Shown here piece by piece: positions 1 through 9,384 of a DNA stretch of 64,000 nt (position 1 is the first letter of the stretch; each line of letters begins with the position of its first letter). The stretch lies in contig JBLWVL010000002.1 of the NCBI GenBank assembly GCA_048268485.1, positions 1-64,000 on the forward strand. Reading direction: 5' to 3'. This DNA is from Oceanospirillum sp048268485. Its GTDB lineage: Bacteria > Pseudomonadota > Gammaproteobacteria > Pseudomonadales > Halomonadaceae. Both the position numbers and the translations under genes were made by a program. The notes beneath the pieces were generated by a model that searched no databases, was not told the origin of the DNA, and saw only the letters and a program-made list of their open reading frames with translations.

Positions 1-12
1 AATCATATCCCC

Positions 13-47
13 AAAAAAACCGGCTAAGGTTTTCACCTAAGCCGGTT
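13..47 (-). terminator. Rho-independent terminator of the first acyl-CoA dehydrogenase gene
   Basis: A 13-bp stem with one mismatch (arms 18-30 and 35-47, 4-nt loop) is followed on the minus strand by seven T residues (13-19). It lies about 40 bp past the stop codon of the gene ending at 88. Confidence 0.85.
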
Positions 48-87
48 CTATAGAGCGATCAGAAGATCAGTATCAGTCTAACAATAC

Positions 88-1884
88 TTACTCACCGTAA
101 AACAGTTCTTCTTCCAGATCCATCAGGGTTTCTGCACCTGCATTTACCTGCGCAGCCAGTGACGCTGCCTTAGGCAATACACGAGCGTAGAAGAAATTAG
201 CAACCTTCACTTTAGAACTGTAGAAGCCGCTGGTGTCTTCCGCCGCTTTAGGGGCTGCAACAGCAACCATACGAGCCCACATATAGGCATATGTCACCAA
301 ACCAAACAGATCCAGATAATCCTGAGATGCAGCACCAATCTCTTCCGGATTAGCGGCAGCCCTCTCAATAACACCTTCGGTCACCTGAACCAGAGTATCC
401 ACAGCAGCTGACAGTTTTGCCAGATAAGGCTGAACCTGTGCGTTATCAGCATTCGCTTCAATAAAGCTACGGATATCCTGTTCGAACAGTTTTACATACT
501 CGCCTTTGTTGGAGACCACTTTACGGCCCATCAGATCAAGTGCCTGAATACCGTTAGTGCCTTCGTAGATCTGAGCGATACGAGCATCACGAACATACTG
601 TTCTGCGCCCCATTCGCGGATATAACCCTGACCACCATAAATCTGCTGAGCAGAGATGGTGCAGTCCAAACCGCGATCCGTCAGATAAGACTTAGCTACC
701 GGTGTCATCAGTGCCACAAGTGCTGCCGCCTTCTTACGAACATCAGCATCTTCGTGGAATTTAGACATATCCAGCTGCATACCCACATAGGAAGCAAACG
801 CACGACCGGCCTCATTGAAAGCACGTACGTTCAGCGCCATACGACGCACATCCGGGTGAACCAGAATGTTATCTGCGGCTTTCTCAGGGTACTTAGCACC
901 ACCCGGTGCACGGGACTGAATACGCTCCTGAGCGAAATCCATCGCACTCTGGTAAGCCACTTCACCCAGACCTAACCCCTGAATACCGATGGATAAACGT
1001 TCGTAGTTCATCATGGTGAACATGCAGGCTAAACCTTTATTCGGCTCGCCAATCATCCAACCCTGTGCGCCATCAAAGTTCATCACACAGGTTGCAGAAC
1101 CTTTAATACCCATTTTGTGCTCAATGGAGCCACAGAATGCAGGGTTACGCTCGCCCAGAGATCCATCTTCGTTGATCAGGAATTTAGGCACCATAAACAG
1201 CGAGATACCGCGGGAGCCCGCAGGTGCATCCGGCAGTTTTGCCAGTACCAGGTGGATAATATTCTCAGACAGATCATGCTCACCACCAGTGATAAAGATC
1301 TTAGTACCTGTAATATTATAAGAACCATCGGTATTAGGCTCAGCCTTTGTACGAATCAGGCCCAGATCTGTACCGGAGTGCGGCTCGGTCAGGCACATAG
1401 TCCCCATCCAGCGGCCCTCATACATAGGTGGCAGCAGCAGCTCTTTCAGTTCATCACTGGCGTGGTTATCAAGGCATAGAGTCGCACCTGAGTTCAGCGC
1501 CGGATAGAGTGCAAAAGAAGCATTGGAAGCGTACAGCATTTCTTCAAATAACACGGTCAGCATTTTAGGCATGCCCTGACCGCCAAAGTCGATATTACCA
1601 CCAAGACCCATCCAGCCACTCTCTGCCATCAGCTGGAACGCTTCTTTAAATCCTTTAGGCGTAGTCACTTCACCATCATTAAACTGACAACCCTCTTCAT
1701 CACCTGTACGGTTCAGAGGAAACAGTTCGTTTTCGTTAACCTTGGCACCTTCTTCAAGAATCGCATCAACCAGGTCAGGTGTAACCTCCTGAGTTGCCGG
1801 CATGGTAGACCAAAGCTTGTCAGCTTCAAAAACTTCATTAAGAACAAAACGCATATCGCGTAAAGGAGCTTTATACTTTGCCAT
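88..1884 (-). CDS. Acyl-CoA dehydrogenase (FadE/DmdC-like, long form)
   Basis: 598-residue FAD-dependent acyl-CoA dehydrogenase that would introduce the trans-2 double bond in an acyl-CoA during beta-oxidation. Visible in order: short N-terminal extension (about 3-35), helical N domain, middle beta domain with MCLTEPHSGTDLG at about 163-175, C-terminal helical domain, then an extra C-terminal domain (about 470-595) typical of the 600-residue bacterial subfamily often labelled DmdC-like. The catalytic base is predicted to be Glu441 in YEGTNG. The start has GAGGAAG about 9 nt upstream. It lies downstream of a paralogue on the same strand, but a terminator separates them, so it is probably its own unit. 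Substrate chain length cannot be told; assignment to methylmercaptopropionyl-CoA is not supported over ordinary acyl-CoAs. Confidence 0.93.
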   Translation of the reverse strand: MAKYKAPLRDMRFVLNEVFEADKLWSTMPATQEVTPDLVDAILEEGAKVNENELFPLNRTGDEEGCQFNDGEVTTPKGFKEAFQLMAESGWMGLGGNIDFGGQGMPKMLTVLFEEMLYASNASFALYPALNSGATLCLDNHASDELKELLLPPMYEGRWMGTMCLTEPHSGTDLGLIRTKAEPNTDGSYNITGTKIFITGGEHDLSENIIHLVLAKLPDAPAGSRGISLFMVPKFLINEDGSLGERNPAFCGSIEHKMGIKGSATCVMNFDGAQGWMIGEPNKGLACMFTMMNYERLSIGIQGLGLGEVAYQSAMDFAQERIQSRAPGGAKYPEKAADNILVHPDVRRMALNVRAFNEAGRAFASYVGMQLDMSKFHEDADVRKKAAALVALMTPVAKSYLTDRGLDCTISAQQIYGGQGYIREWGAEQYVRDARIAQIYEGTNGIQALDLMGRKVVSNKGEYVKLFEQDIRSFIEANADNAQVQPYLAKLSAAVDTLVQVTEGVIERAAANPEEIGAASQDYLDLFGLVTYAYMWARMVAVAAPKAAEDTSGFYSSKVKVANFFYARVLPKAASLAAQVNAGAETLMDLEEELFYGE

Positions 1885-2200
1885 GGGGCGTACTTCCTCG
1901 ATTCTTTGTGGTTAATTCCAGCCTGCATTGTGAGCTGAATTAAGATAGCTCAAATCTCACTGCACCTTGTTACAGGTACAACCCTGTAAATACCAGACAG
2001 ACAATGTGACAAGGTTCGACCGGATTCATATTTTTAGTCATATTACTGAATGAAGCCTTAAGCTACCAGCCTACTGCGTGACTTACGGGTTCAGTTTCTA
2101 TGCGGGTTTCAATCATTGTGCACTGCAATGATAGAGCCTGTGCAAACGACAGGAAAGTCAAGAGAGGAGTGTTCTATTCTGAGGCCCATAAAGCCCGAGT
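1885..2200. other. Intergenic region between the two acyl-CoA dehydrogenase genes
   Basis: About 320 bp without a supportable gene. It must hold the promoter of the downstream dehydrogenase gene. I see no operator like the one in front of the paralogue (4163-4180); two direct GTTTC words near 2093 and 2106 are not in operator arrangement. Confidence 0.5.
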
Positions 2201-2225
2201 AAAAAGCGGGCCCTCCCTGGCCCGC
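2201..2225 (-). terminator. Terminator of the second acyl-CoA dehydrogenase gene
   Basis: GC-rich 7-bp stem (arms 2206-2212 and 2219-2225) followed on the minus strand by a T5 run (2201-2205). It sits 37 bp past the stop at 2262 and isolates the two paralogous genes from each other. Confidence 0.8.
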
Positions 2226-2261
2226 ATCAATCATCAGAATAAATGATCGCAAAGGAAAAAA

Positions 2262-4067
2262 TCAGATCTCGAAACCAGCACCAAACTGATCCGCATTCAT
2301 CGCCATTAGCGAGTCTCCTCCCTCAGCAATTGTCGCCACCAAAGATTTAGTGCGCGGTAGCAGCTTGCTGAAATAGAATTCAGCCGTAGCCAGCTTACCT
2401 TTATAGAAGGCCGTTTCTGTAGTGCCATTAGCCAGGGCTTCCTGAGCAACCTTAGCAGCCTGCGCCCAGAAGTATGCCAGCGTGACATAACCTGAGTACA
2501 TCAGATAATCCACAGACGCAGCACCAACCTCTTCACGGTTCTGCATCGCCTTCATACCGATCTGCATCGTGATATCGCCCCACTCTTTGTTCAGTTTCGC
2601 AAGAGGCGTCACAAACTTAGCCATATCGGAATTGCCTTCCTCGGTCTGGCAGAACTTATGTACCTGCTTGGTGAATTTGCGCAGACTTTCACCTTGGTTC
2701 ATCAGAATCTTACGACCCAGCAGATCCAGTGCCTGGATACCTGTTGTACCTTCATACAAACGAGTGATACGTGCATCACGGACAAACTGCTCCATACCCC
2801 ACTCATGGATAAAGCCATGACCACCAAAGATCTGAATACCTTCATTGGTCGCTTCAAAGCCTGCTTCCGTCAGGAAGGCTTTAACAATCGGAGTCAGCAG
2901 TCCTAATAGCTCATCAGCATCTTTACCGGCTTCGCCACCAGCAGATACCTGATCGATCAGCTGTGCCGTATAATAGATCAGTGCACGACCACCTTCTGCG
3001 AACGCTTTCTGCGTCAGCAGCATACGACGCACATCAGGGTGAACAATAATAGGGTCAGCAGCTTTCTCAGGTGCTTTAGGGCCACTCAGAGCACGCATCT
3101 GTAAACGATCACGAGCGTAAGTCAGTGCATTCTGGAATGAAACCTCAGTCAGCCCCAAGCCCTGAATACCAACACCGATACGAGCTGCATTCATCATCAC
3201 AAACATATAGGACAAGCCTTTATTCGGCTCACCGATCAGGTAACCCTTGGCGTTGTCGAAGTTCATAACACAGGTACTGTTACCATGGATGCCCATTTTA
3301 TGCTCGATGGAGCCACACTGAACACCGTTACGCTCACCCGCTTCACCATTTGCGTCAGGGGTGAACTTAGGCACGATAAACAGGGAAATACCTTTAGAGC
3401 CTTCTGGCGCACCAGGTAGCTTTGCCAATACCAGATGCACGATATTATCGGACATATCGTGCTCACCAGCGGAGATAAAAATCTTGGTACCGCTGATAGC
3501 ATAGCTGTCATCAGCCAGTGGCTCAGCTTTAGTGCGGATCAGGCCCAGGTCAGTACCGCAGTGAGGCTCAGTCAGACACATGGTGCCTGTCCAACTGCCT
3601 TCGATCATCTTAGTCAGGTAAAGCTCTTTCTGTTCCTCTGTACCATGGTGTAACAGAGCATCCATGGCGCCGTGTGACAGCCCCGGATACATGCCCCATG
3701 ACAGATTGGATGAGCAGATCATCTCATTCAGAACCATACCCAACGACTGCGGTAAGCCCTGACCACCATAGCGAGTGTCTTGTGTCATGGAAGGCCATCC
3801 GCCTTCAACATATTGCTTATAAGCTTCTTTAAAGCCTTTAGGCGTAACAACCTCACCGTCGTTAAACTGACAGCCTTCAGCATCACCACTTTGGTTCAGG
3901 GGGGTCAAAACTTCTTCAGTAAACTTTGCACCCTCTTCCAAAATAGCATTCACAATCTCCGGAGATGCCTCATCCCCATTTGGCAGCTGTGCGTAGTGGG
4001 CAGGAAAATCCAGCATCTCGTCCATTACAAAACGGATATCACGCAGGGGAGCTTTATATGTTGGCAT
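2262..4067 (-). CDS. Acyl-CoA dehydrogenase (FadE/DmdC-like, long form), paralogue
   Basis: 601 residues, same architecture as the neighbour at 88-1884: N-terminal extension, MCLTEPHCGTDLG FAD/substrate motif, catalytic-Glu motif YEGTTG and a family-specific C-terminal domain. It would catalyse the first step of fatty-acid beta-oxidation. The start is backed by GAGG 6 nt upstream. The pair looks like an old tandem duplication, since the two proteins are clearly alike but have diverged throughout. A perfect inverted repeat matching the PsrA operator consensus lies about 100 bp upstream (4163-4180), so repression relieved by long-chain fatty acids is inferred. Pseudomonas PsrA is known to control a comparable acyl-CoA dehydrogenase gene. 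Confidence 0.93.
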   Translation of the reverse strand: MPTYKAPLRDIRFVMDEMLDFPAHYAQLPNGDEASPEIVNAILEEGAKFTEEVLTPLNQSGDAEGCQFNDGEVVTPKGFKEAYKQYVEGGWPSMTQDTRYGGQGLPQSLGMVLNEMICSSNLSWGMYPGLSHGAMDALLHHGTEEQKELYLTKMIEGSWTGTMCLTEPHCGTDLGLIRTKAEPLADDSYAISGTKIFISAGEHDMSDNIVHLVLAKLPGAPEGSKGISLFIVPKFTPDANGEAGERNGVQCGSIEHKMGIHGNSTCVMNFDNAKGYLIGEPNKGLSYMFVMMNAARIGVGIQGLGLTEVSFQNALTYARDRLQMRALSGPKAPEKAADPIIVHPDVRRMLLTQKAFAEGGRALIYYTAQLIDQVSAGGEAGKDADELLGLLTPIVKAFLTEAGFEATNEGIQIFGGHGFIHEWGMEQFVRDARITRLYEGTTGIQALDLLGRKILMNQGESLRKFTKQVHKFCQTEEGNSDMAKFVTPLAKLNKEWGDITMQIGMKAMQNREEVGAASVDYLMYSGYVTLAYFWAQAAKVAQEALANGTTETAFYKGKLATAEFYFSKLLPRTKSLVATIAEGGDSLMAMNADQFGAGFEI

Positions 4068-4162
4068 ATTGACCTCGGCTTAACTGTTCTTGTTGTACCT
4101 GCCTGCAGCCTCTCTGGAGAATGTCGCCAAAGAAGTCAGACAGTGTAAATAGAGAAATCTAA

Positions 4163-4180
4163 TTCAAACGTATGTTTGAA
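4163..4180. promoter_or_regulatory. PsrA-like operator
   Basis: Perfect 7-bp inverted repeat TTCAAAC-GTAT-GTTTGAA. The core CAAAC-N4-GTTTG fits the published PsrA consensus (G/C)AAAC-N(2-4)-GTTT(G/C). It lies 96-113 bp upstream of the acyl-CoA dehydrogenase start at 4067. Binding itself is inferred. Confidence 0.6.
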
Positions 4181-4335
4181 ACTTAAGTCAGACGAAGATC
4201 AGGGTCAAGTGGTATTTTACTTAAATTGATGGCTGGCCGGTCGCATCGGAGTATTAGAGGTGAAAAAAATGCCTTTAGCGTGCTCACTCAGCAATTGATA
4301 ATCACTGTATTACAAGTGTCTATAAGCGATATAAA

Positions 4336-5100
4336 TCAAACAGTTACTGCAACCTGTTGACCTAAAGGCTGAGGTGGAAAACTCAACCCCATGGTATCAA
4401 AACGATCTTTAAGCTGCTGAGCAACAGTCATACCGGCTGTACTCTCATGGCTGCCTACAAAACTCTGAGGAAAGCTGAGGCCAAAAGAAAAACTTTTAGG
4501 CTCTTTATATATTCCGGAAGGAAATTGAAGGGAGGGATCATCGGGCTCATTCTGCGAGGATTCGTCTATCGAACCGGCATCAGAGGAGTCATCAGTATTC
4601 CCAGGTTCAGCCACACGCTCACTAAAGTCTCGCTCTCTAATCTCTATTCGCGCTTCATTCCCCATAGCCCGGGCTTCAGCGGCAACTTTCAGATCCTGCT
4701 CGGACGGCTGCGCAGGTGCCAGGGCAGCCCGCTCAACAACCTGGGATTTATCCAGAGTCGCCTCAGGGTCATCGGGAACCGGGGAAGTATCTATCGTAAC
4801 CTGACCGCCAACGGCATATTCACGGCCATCAGGACCCTCCGTCATATCATACGAAGGTGCAGAGGCATAACGCCCACCCACCGAAGCATGGGCTTCTTCG
4901 TGAGTCCGAACCTCTTGATCACGCTTGCTCAATTCGGAAATAACCTGTTTTTTTTCCAGTTCAAGAAGCGCCGTCTCGCTAGCAATATCCGCTTCTTCAG
5001 CAACACTGGCGCTCACAGATGCAGCCGCACGCTCTTTATCACGGTAATCCTGAACGAGACGGGCGTATCGCGTTGAGCTGCTAACGGAAGGCGTTTCCAT
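4336..5100 (-). CDS. SprA-related / CJM1_0395-family putative metalloprotease
   Basis: 254 residues. The recognisable core is the region with HEEAH at residues 67-71, a HExxH-type zinc motif, followed by VGGRYASAPSYDMTEGPDGR and VGGQVTIDTSPVPDDPEATL-like sequence; this matches the SprA-related family of putative metalloproteases. The first 60 residues are Ala/Glu/Ser-rich and probably helical. The C-terminal 110 residues are acidic, Ser/Pro-rich and low in hydrophobics, so probably disordered. No signal peptide or membrane segment is visible. AAGG precedes the ATG by 9 nt. Function in the cell is unknown; proteolysis is inferred from the motif only. It is monocistronic, between the dehydrogenases and rpoD. 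Confidence 0.75.
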   Translation of the reverse strand: METPSVSSSTRYARLVQDYRDKERAAASVSASVAEEADIASETALLELEKKQVISELSKRDQEVRTHEEAHASVGGRYASAPSYDMTEGPDGREYAVGGQVTIDTSPVPDDPEATLDKSQVVERAALAPAQPSEQDLKVAAEARAMGNEARIEIRERDFSERVAEPGNTDDSSDAGSIDESSQNEPDDPSLQFPSGIYKEPKSFSFGLSFPQSFVGSHESTAGMTVAQQLKDRFDTMGLSFPPQPLGQQVAVTV

Positions 5101-5332
5101 AAAAATAACCTTTAATAAATGATCAACCGGATATTAACTAAGCAGGTGTTACTCTCATTATTATGGCGAATTTCTCCGCCTTTTTCATAACTTAATATTG
5201 TGAAACAGTTCTGACTTATAATATTTCATATTGATACAAATAAAATAAATGTTATTAGTTCATTGATATATCAAGAGTTTCAGCTTTTTTTCTCTGAAAT
5301 AGAGCCAAGATTGACTCATTGATTTTTATTCA
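5101..5332. other. AT-rich intergenic region upstream of the SprA-related gene
   Basis: About 230 bp, strongly AT-rich, containing no ORF of note. It presumably carries the minus-strand promoter of the gene ending at 4336. No defined operator was recognised. Confidence 0.5.
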
Positions 5333-5361
5333 CAAAAAAGCCCCGCTAATAGCGAGGCTTT
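5333..5361 (-). terminator. Terminator of rpoD
   Basis: 9-bp stem with one G-U pair (arms 5339-5347 and 5351-5359, 3-nt loop) followed on the minus strand by a run of T (5333-5339). It is about 60 bp past the rpoD stop codon. Confidence 0.85.
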
Positions 5362-5420
5362 CATGTTGCGCAAAATGGCGACTTCAAAAACTCTTTCACC
5401 CTTTACGCTGAGCAATAAAT

Positions 5421-7229
5421 CTACTCATCAATAAAGCTGCGCAGATGCTCTGAGCGAGTCGGATGACGCAACTTACGCAACGCCTTCGCCTCAATCTGAC
5501 GAATACGTTCACGGGTTACGTCAAACTGTTTACCCACTTCTTCCAACGTGTGATCGGTATTCATATCAATACCAAAGCGCATACGCAGAACCTTGGCTTC
5601 ACGGCCAGTCAGTCCTCCCAGAACAGAACGAGTGGCCTCAATTAAGCCTTCGCCTGTTGCTGTATCAATCGGTGAGTCAGTCCCCACATCTTCAATAAAA
5701 TCACCCAGATGTGAATCTTCATCATCACCAATCGGCGTTTCCATGGAAATCGGCTCTTTAGCGATTTTCAGCACTTTACGTACTTTGTCTTCCGGCATCT
5801 CCATACGCTCGCCCAGCTCTTCCGGAGTAGGCTCACGCCCCATCTCCTGAAGCATCTGTCGCGATACACGGTTCAGCTTGTTGATCGTTTCGATCATGTG
5901 AACAGGGATACGAATGGTACGCGCCTGATCCGCAATAGAACGGGTAATCGCCTGTCGAATCCACCAGGTCGCATAAGTCGAAAATTTATAACCACGGCGG
6001 TATTCAAATTTATCTACCGCTTTCATCAGGCCAATATTGCCTTCCTGAATCAGATCCAGGAACTGCAGACCCCGATTGGTATATTTTTTCGCAATCGAGA
6101 TAACCAGACGCAAGTTCGCTTCAACCATCTCTTTCTTAGCACGGCGAGCTTTAGCTTCACCAATTGACATACGACGATTAACTTCTTTAATCTCGCTCAG
6201 GCTAAGATGTACATCTTTCTCAACGGCAAGAATCTTGCGCTGGCAGCGCAGAATTTCGATACGCAGGCCTTCAAGCTTTTCAGCGTACTTAGGCTTATCT
6301 GCCAGTACATTGTCCAGCCACTCAAGATTGGTTTCATTGCCAGGGAAAGAGGTAATAAACTCTTTGCGGGTCATTTTCGCCTTACGTACGCAAAGCTGCA
6401 TAACCCGTCGCTCCTGACGCCGGATCTCATCCATGCTATTGCGCACACGAGCAACCATGGCATCAAAGTTTTTAGGCGTCAGTTTGATAGGTGCAAAGTA
6501 GTCAGCAAGCTCCATTTGTGCGGCTTTATACTCAGCACTGTCAGTACCTTTCTTCTCTGATGCATCCAGAACCGCATCATGCAGTTCCTGCAAGCGAGTA
6601 AAGCGAATACGGGCCTCTTCCGGATCCGGGCCGCTTTCCGCTTCTTCCTCGTCATCAAGATCATCATCACTTTTGGCGCTGGCGACAGGGCCCGGCGTTA
6701 CTTCACCGTCATCCGGATCAATATAACCGATCAGTAAGTCACTCAGGCGACCTTCTTCAGTCTGAGTTTGCGCATAGGTATCCAGAACCTTCTGGATGGT
6801 TCCGGGCAGATATGATACGGCATGCATAACCTCACGCAGACCTTCCTCAATACGCTTAGCGATAACAATTTCGCCTTCACGGGTCAGAAGCTCCACCGTT
6901 CCCATTTCACGCATATACATACGAACGGGGTCGGTTGTTCGGCCTACATCGGACTCAACTGCAGCAAGGGCCGCTACAGCTTCTTCTGCGACAACTTCAT
7001 CCGTTGAAGAATCACCATCGGTCATCAACAGGGTTTCTGCATCAGGCGCTTCCTCGGAAACACTGATACCCATGTCATTGATCATACGAATGATATCTTC
7101 AACCTGATCTGGGTCTGAAATATCTTCCGGGAGGTGGTCATTTACTTCTGCGTAAGTGAGGTAGCCCTGTTCCTTTCCGCGGGCGATCAATTCCTTCAAG
7201 CGCGACTGTTGCTGCTCATTTCCAGCCAT
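5421..7229 (-). CDS. rpoD: RNA polymerase sigma factor RpoD (sigma-70)
   Basis: 602-residue primary sigma factor (E. coli: 613). Region 1.1 is at the N terminus, followed by the acidic non-conserved region (around 170-205, run of Asp/Glu). Region 2 contains DLIQEGNIGLMKAVDKFEYR and YKFSTYATWWIRQAI, which recognise the -10 element. Region 3 follows, then region 4 with a helix-turn-helix near VTRERIRQIEAKALRKLR for the -35 element. It directs housekeeping transcription. It is the last gene of the rpsU-dnaG-rpoD macromolecular-synthesis cluster, 99 bp after dnaG, with a hairpin in the gap that may uncouple it partly from dnaG. Confidence 0.99.
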   Translation of the reverse strand: MAGNEQQQSRLKELIARGKEQGYLTYAEVNDHLPEDISDPDQVEDIIRMINDMGISVSEEAPDAETLLMTDGDSSTDEVVAEEAVAALAAVESDVGRTTDPVRMYMREMGTVELLTREGEIVIAKRIEEGLREVMHAVSYLPGTIQKVLDTYAQTQTEEGRLSDLLIGYIDPDDGEVTPGPVASAKSDDDLDDEEEAESGPDPEEARIRFTRLQELHDAVLDASEKKGTDSAEYKAAQMELADYFAPIKLTPKNFDAMVARVRNSMDEIRRQERRVMQLCVRKAKMTRKEFITSFPGNETNLEWLDNVLADKPKYAEKLEGLRIEILRCQRKILAVEKDVHLSLSEIKEVNRRMSIGEAKARRAKKEMVEANLRLVISIAKKYTNRGLQFLDLIQEGNIGLMKAVDKFEYRRGYKFSTYATWWIRQAITRSIADQARTIRIPVHMIETINKLNRVSRQMLQEMGREPTPEELGERMEMPEDKVRKVLKIAKEPISMETPIGDDEDSHLGDFIEDVGTDSPIDTATGEGLIEATRSVLGGLTGREAKVLRMRFGIDMNTDHTLEEVGKQFDVTRERIRQIEAKALRKLRHPTRSEHLRSFIDE

Positions 7230-7269
7230 AGATACCCTATCTCAAATGTAGTGCAAAGAACGAGGTGGG

Positions 7270-7297
7270 AAAAATGCTAAGCATTCAAATTTAGCAT
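7270..7297 (-). terminator. Possible weak terminator/attenuator between dnaG and rpoD
   Basis: AT-rich 7-bp perfect stem (arms 7274-7280 and 7291-7297, 10-nt loop) followed on the minus strand by T5 (7270-7274). It lies between the dnaG stop and the rpoD start. The stem is weak, so partial termination or mRNA processing is more likely than full termination. Confidence 0.4.
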
Positions 7298-7328
7298 AAT
7301 TCGGCCTTGACTTCCACCTGATTCTAAA

Positions 7329-9218
7329 TTATTGCGTAACTTCAGCGCCATCACCTTCCGGCTGGCTTTTCTTTTTAGCCAACAGGTTAAGCAACATCAC
7401 CAGCTCTTCATTTTCATTTTTGGTCAGTTTCTGACCGGAGCGGCTTTTTCGCGTCAGCTCGTCAAAACGTTGATCGTGCTGATATTCACGCCGCTTAAGC
7501 TCCAGTGACCGGAGCCATTCTTTAAATTCTGAGACAATAAACTCTTCAGCGAGCACCTCTTCCTGTGCAATCTGGTCTAATAACCGGCCTGTTTCTGTAC
7601 CGTACCAGTGCGCCTGCAATGAGGAAGTGGTGACTCCCGGGGCACATTTCAAGTATTCAAACACCTGATCAAAAACTTTTCCCCAAAAGAAGCCTTTATT
7701 TTCGTCAATAACGTCTTTTAATTGCTGATGCTCAGCATTGGACAGCGACTGATACACATTGGGGCAACGCACCATCCAAACCAGCAACTTATACGCATAG
7801 CTGGTCGATAATTTTGTTTCCGGCTCGTTATCGGCCTGAACTGTCGTTTCTGCAGCATATTCCGGAATAATATCAACAGACTGGCTTTGAATCGGCTCTC
7901 GAGCTACTGGCTCCGGGCGACTTTCAATCTGGCTCTTAAGATCACCATCGTTAACACCAACAAGCTCCGCCAGTTTTTTTACCAACAGTGTTCGCAAAAT
8001 TCCTTTAGGAATCTTCTGAAAGAAAGGAATCGCCTTCTGAGTTAACAGCGCCTTGCCTTCCGGCTCCTGAGGATTCAACCCCTGCTGCAGAAAACGGAAC
8101 AGATACTCTGACAGTGAATCAGCCCTGACGACACGTTGCTCAAAAAGATTCTTACCATTAGCCCGAACCAAAGAGTCCGGATCCTGCCCCTCAGGCAGAA
8201 ACATAAAACGGGCCTGACGACCATCAATCATATGAGGTAATACGTTATCTAAAGCTCTCTCTGCCGCACGCATACCTGCCTTATCGCCATCAAAGCAGAA
8301 CACCACTTCAGGTACAACTTTAAACAGTCGTTCCATATGTTCAGAGGTTGCCGATGTACCCAGGGTCGCTACGGCGTATGGGATACCTGCTTCAGCAAGG
8401 GCCACCACATCCATATAACCTTCAACAACCAGCAGGCGCTCTAACTGGCCCGGTGATGTTTTTGCCTCATAAAGGCCGTAGAGTTCACGCCCTTTCTGAA
8501 AAACCGGTGTTTCCGGCGAGTTCAGATATTTAGGCTTCTCATCGCCCAATACCCGACCACCAAAAGCGACCACCTTACCGCGCCAGTCCCTAATCGGGAA
8601 CATGATACGATTACGAAAGCGGTCATAGGTTCGACCTGTTTCCTCTTTCTGAACCAGAACACCTAAAGCCACCTGCTCTTTTTCACTGATACTCTGGGCC
8701 AGCAGATATTTCTTCAGTAGCTCCCAGCCATCCGGAGCATAGCCGATACCAAAGCGCTCAATGGTTTCTGGTTTCAGGCCCCGGTGCTGAAGATATGCCT
8801 GTGCACGCTGGTGCCCCTCCGCCGCCTGTAGCGAATTACGATAAAACTGAGTCGCCAGCTCCAGTGCTTCAGCAGACTTTTTAGCCACCTGGCGTTTTTT
8901 GGCTTCGACAGGATTTTCATCACGGGGAACTTCCATACCCAACTGCTTGGCAAGATCTTCAATAGCTTCTACATAACCGAGGCCATCGTGCTCCATCAGA
9001 AAACCGATAGCATTGCCGTGAGCTCCGCAGCCAAAGCAATGGTAGAATTGCTTATCCTGGCTCACGGTAAAAGAGGGCGTTTTTTCGCTGTGGAAAGGGC
9101 ACAGGCCATGCCAGTTGCGACCACTTTTTTTCAGCTTAACCGCACTTCCCACTACATCAACGATGTCTGCGCGTGCGACAAGGTCATCGATAAAATATTG
9201 AGGAATCCGACCGGCCAT
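7329..9218 (-). CDS. dnaG: DNA primase DnaG
   Basis: 629-residue primase that makes RNA primers at the replication fork. The N-terminal CHC2 zinc ribbon is visible (Cys40, His43, Cys61, Cys64), then the RNA polymerase/TOPRIM core with LVVEGYMDVVAL and FCFDGDKAG. The C-terminal 150 residues are the less conserved DnaB-interaction domain. The length is slightly above the E. coli protein (581), mostly in the linker and C-terminal part. It sits between rpsU and rpoD as in most gammaproteobacteria, with a terminator-like hairpin on each side. Confidence 0.99.
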   Translation of the reverse strand: MAGRIPQYFIDDLVARADIVDVVGSAVKLKKSGRNWHGLCPFHSEKTPSFTVSQDKQFYHCFGCGAHGNAIGFLMEHDGLGYVEAIEDLAKQLGMEVPRDENPVEAKKRQVAKKSAEALELATQFYRNSLQAAEGHQRAQAYLQHRGLKPETIERFGIGYAPDGWELLKKYLLAQSISEKEQVALGVLVQKEETGRTYDRFRNRIMFPIRDWRGKVVAFGGRVLGDEKPKYLNSPETPVFQKGRELYGLYEAKTSPGQLERLLVVEGYMDVVALAEAGIPYAVATLGTSATSEHMERLFKVVPEVVFCFDGDKAGMRAAERALDNVLPHMIDGRQARFMFLPEGQDPDSLVRANGKNLFEQRVVRADSLSEYLFRFLQQGLNPQEPEGKALLTQKAIPFFQKIPKGILRTLLVKKLAELVGVNDGDLKSQIESRPEPVAREPIQSQSVDIIPEYAAETTVQADNEPETKLSTSYAYKLLVWMVRCPNVYQSLSNAEHQQLKDVIDENKGFFWGKVFDQVFEYLKCAPGVTTSSLQAHWYGTETGRLLDQIAQEEVLAEEFIVSEFKEWLRSLELKRREYQHDQRFDELTRKSRSGQKLTKNENEELVMLLNLLAKKKSQPEGDGAEVTQ

Positions 9219-9305
9219 AAGGGCACTAACTACCTAACGAAAATAGAATTCAGATAAGAAGCCGCCAGAGAAAAGCAGCTATGATTTTGCAGATACTGCA
9301 AAATG

Positions 9306-9337
9306 AAAAACGGCCGCCGGTTAAGGCAGCCGTTTTT
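9306..9337 (-). terminator. Terminator-like hairpin between rpsU and dnaG
   Basis: Long stem with one mismatch: arms about 9306-9317 and 9325-9337, 7-nt loop region, A5 on one side and T5 on the other, so it can work on both strands. It lies between the rpsU stop and dnaG start, the position of the known partial terminator in the E. coli rpsU-dnaG-rpoD operon. Confidence 0.75.
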
Positions 9338-9384
9338 ACCCCTAAAAAGACAACCGTGCAGACCAAGGCCTGCAGAGAGGTTGC

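Noticed and set aside
2005..2030. tRNA T-loop-like GGTTCGACC
   Set aside because: No acceptor stem or other arms can be drawn around it.
1885..2200. Second PsrA operator ahead of the other acyl-CoA dehydrogenase
   Set aside because: GTTTC words are direct repeats, not an inverted AAAC-N(2-4)-GTTT arrangement.
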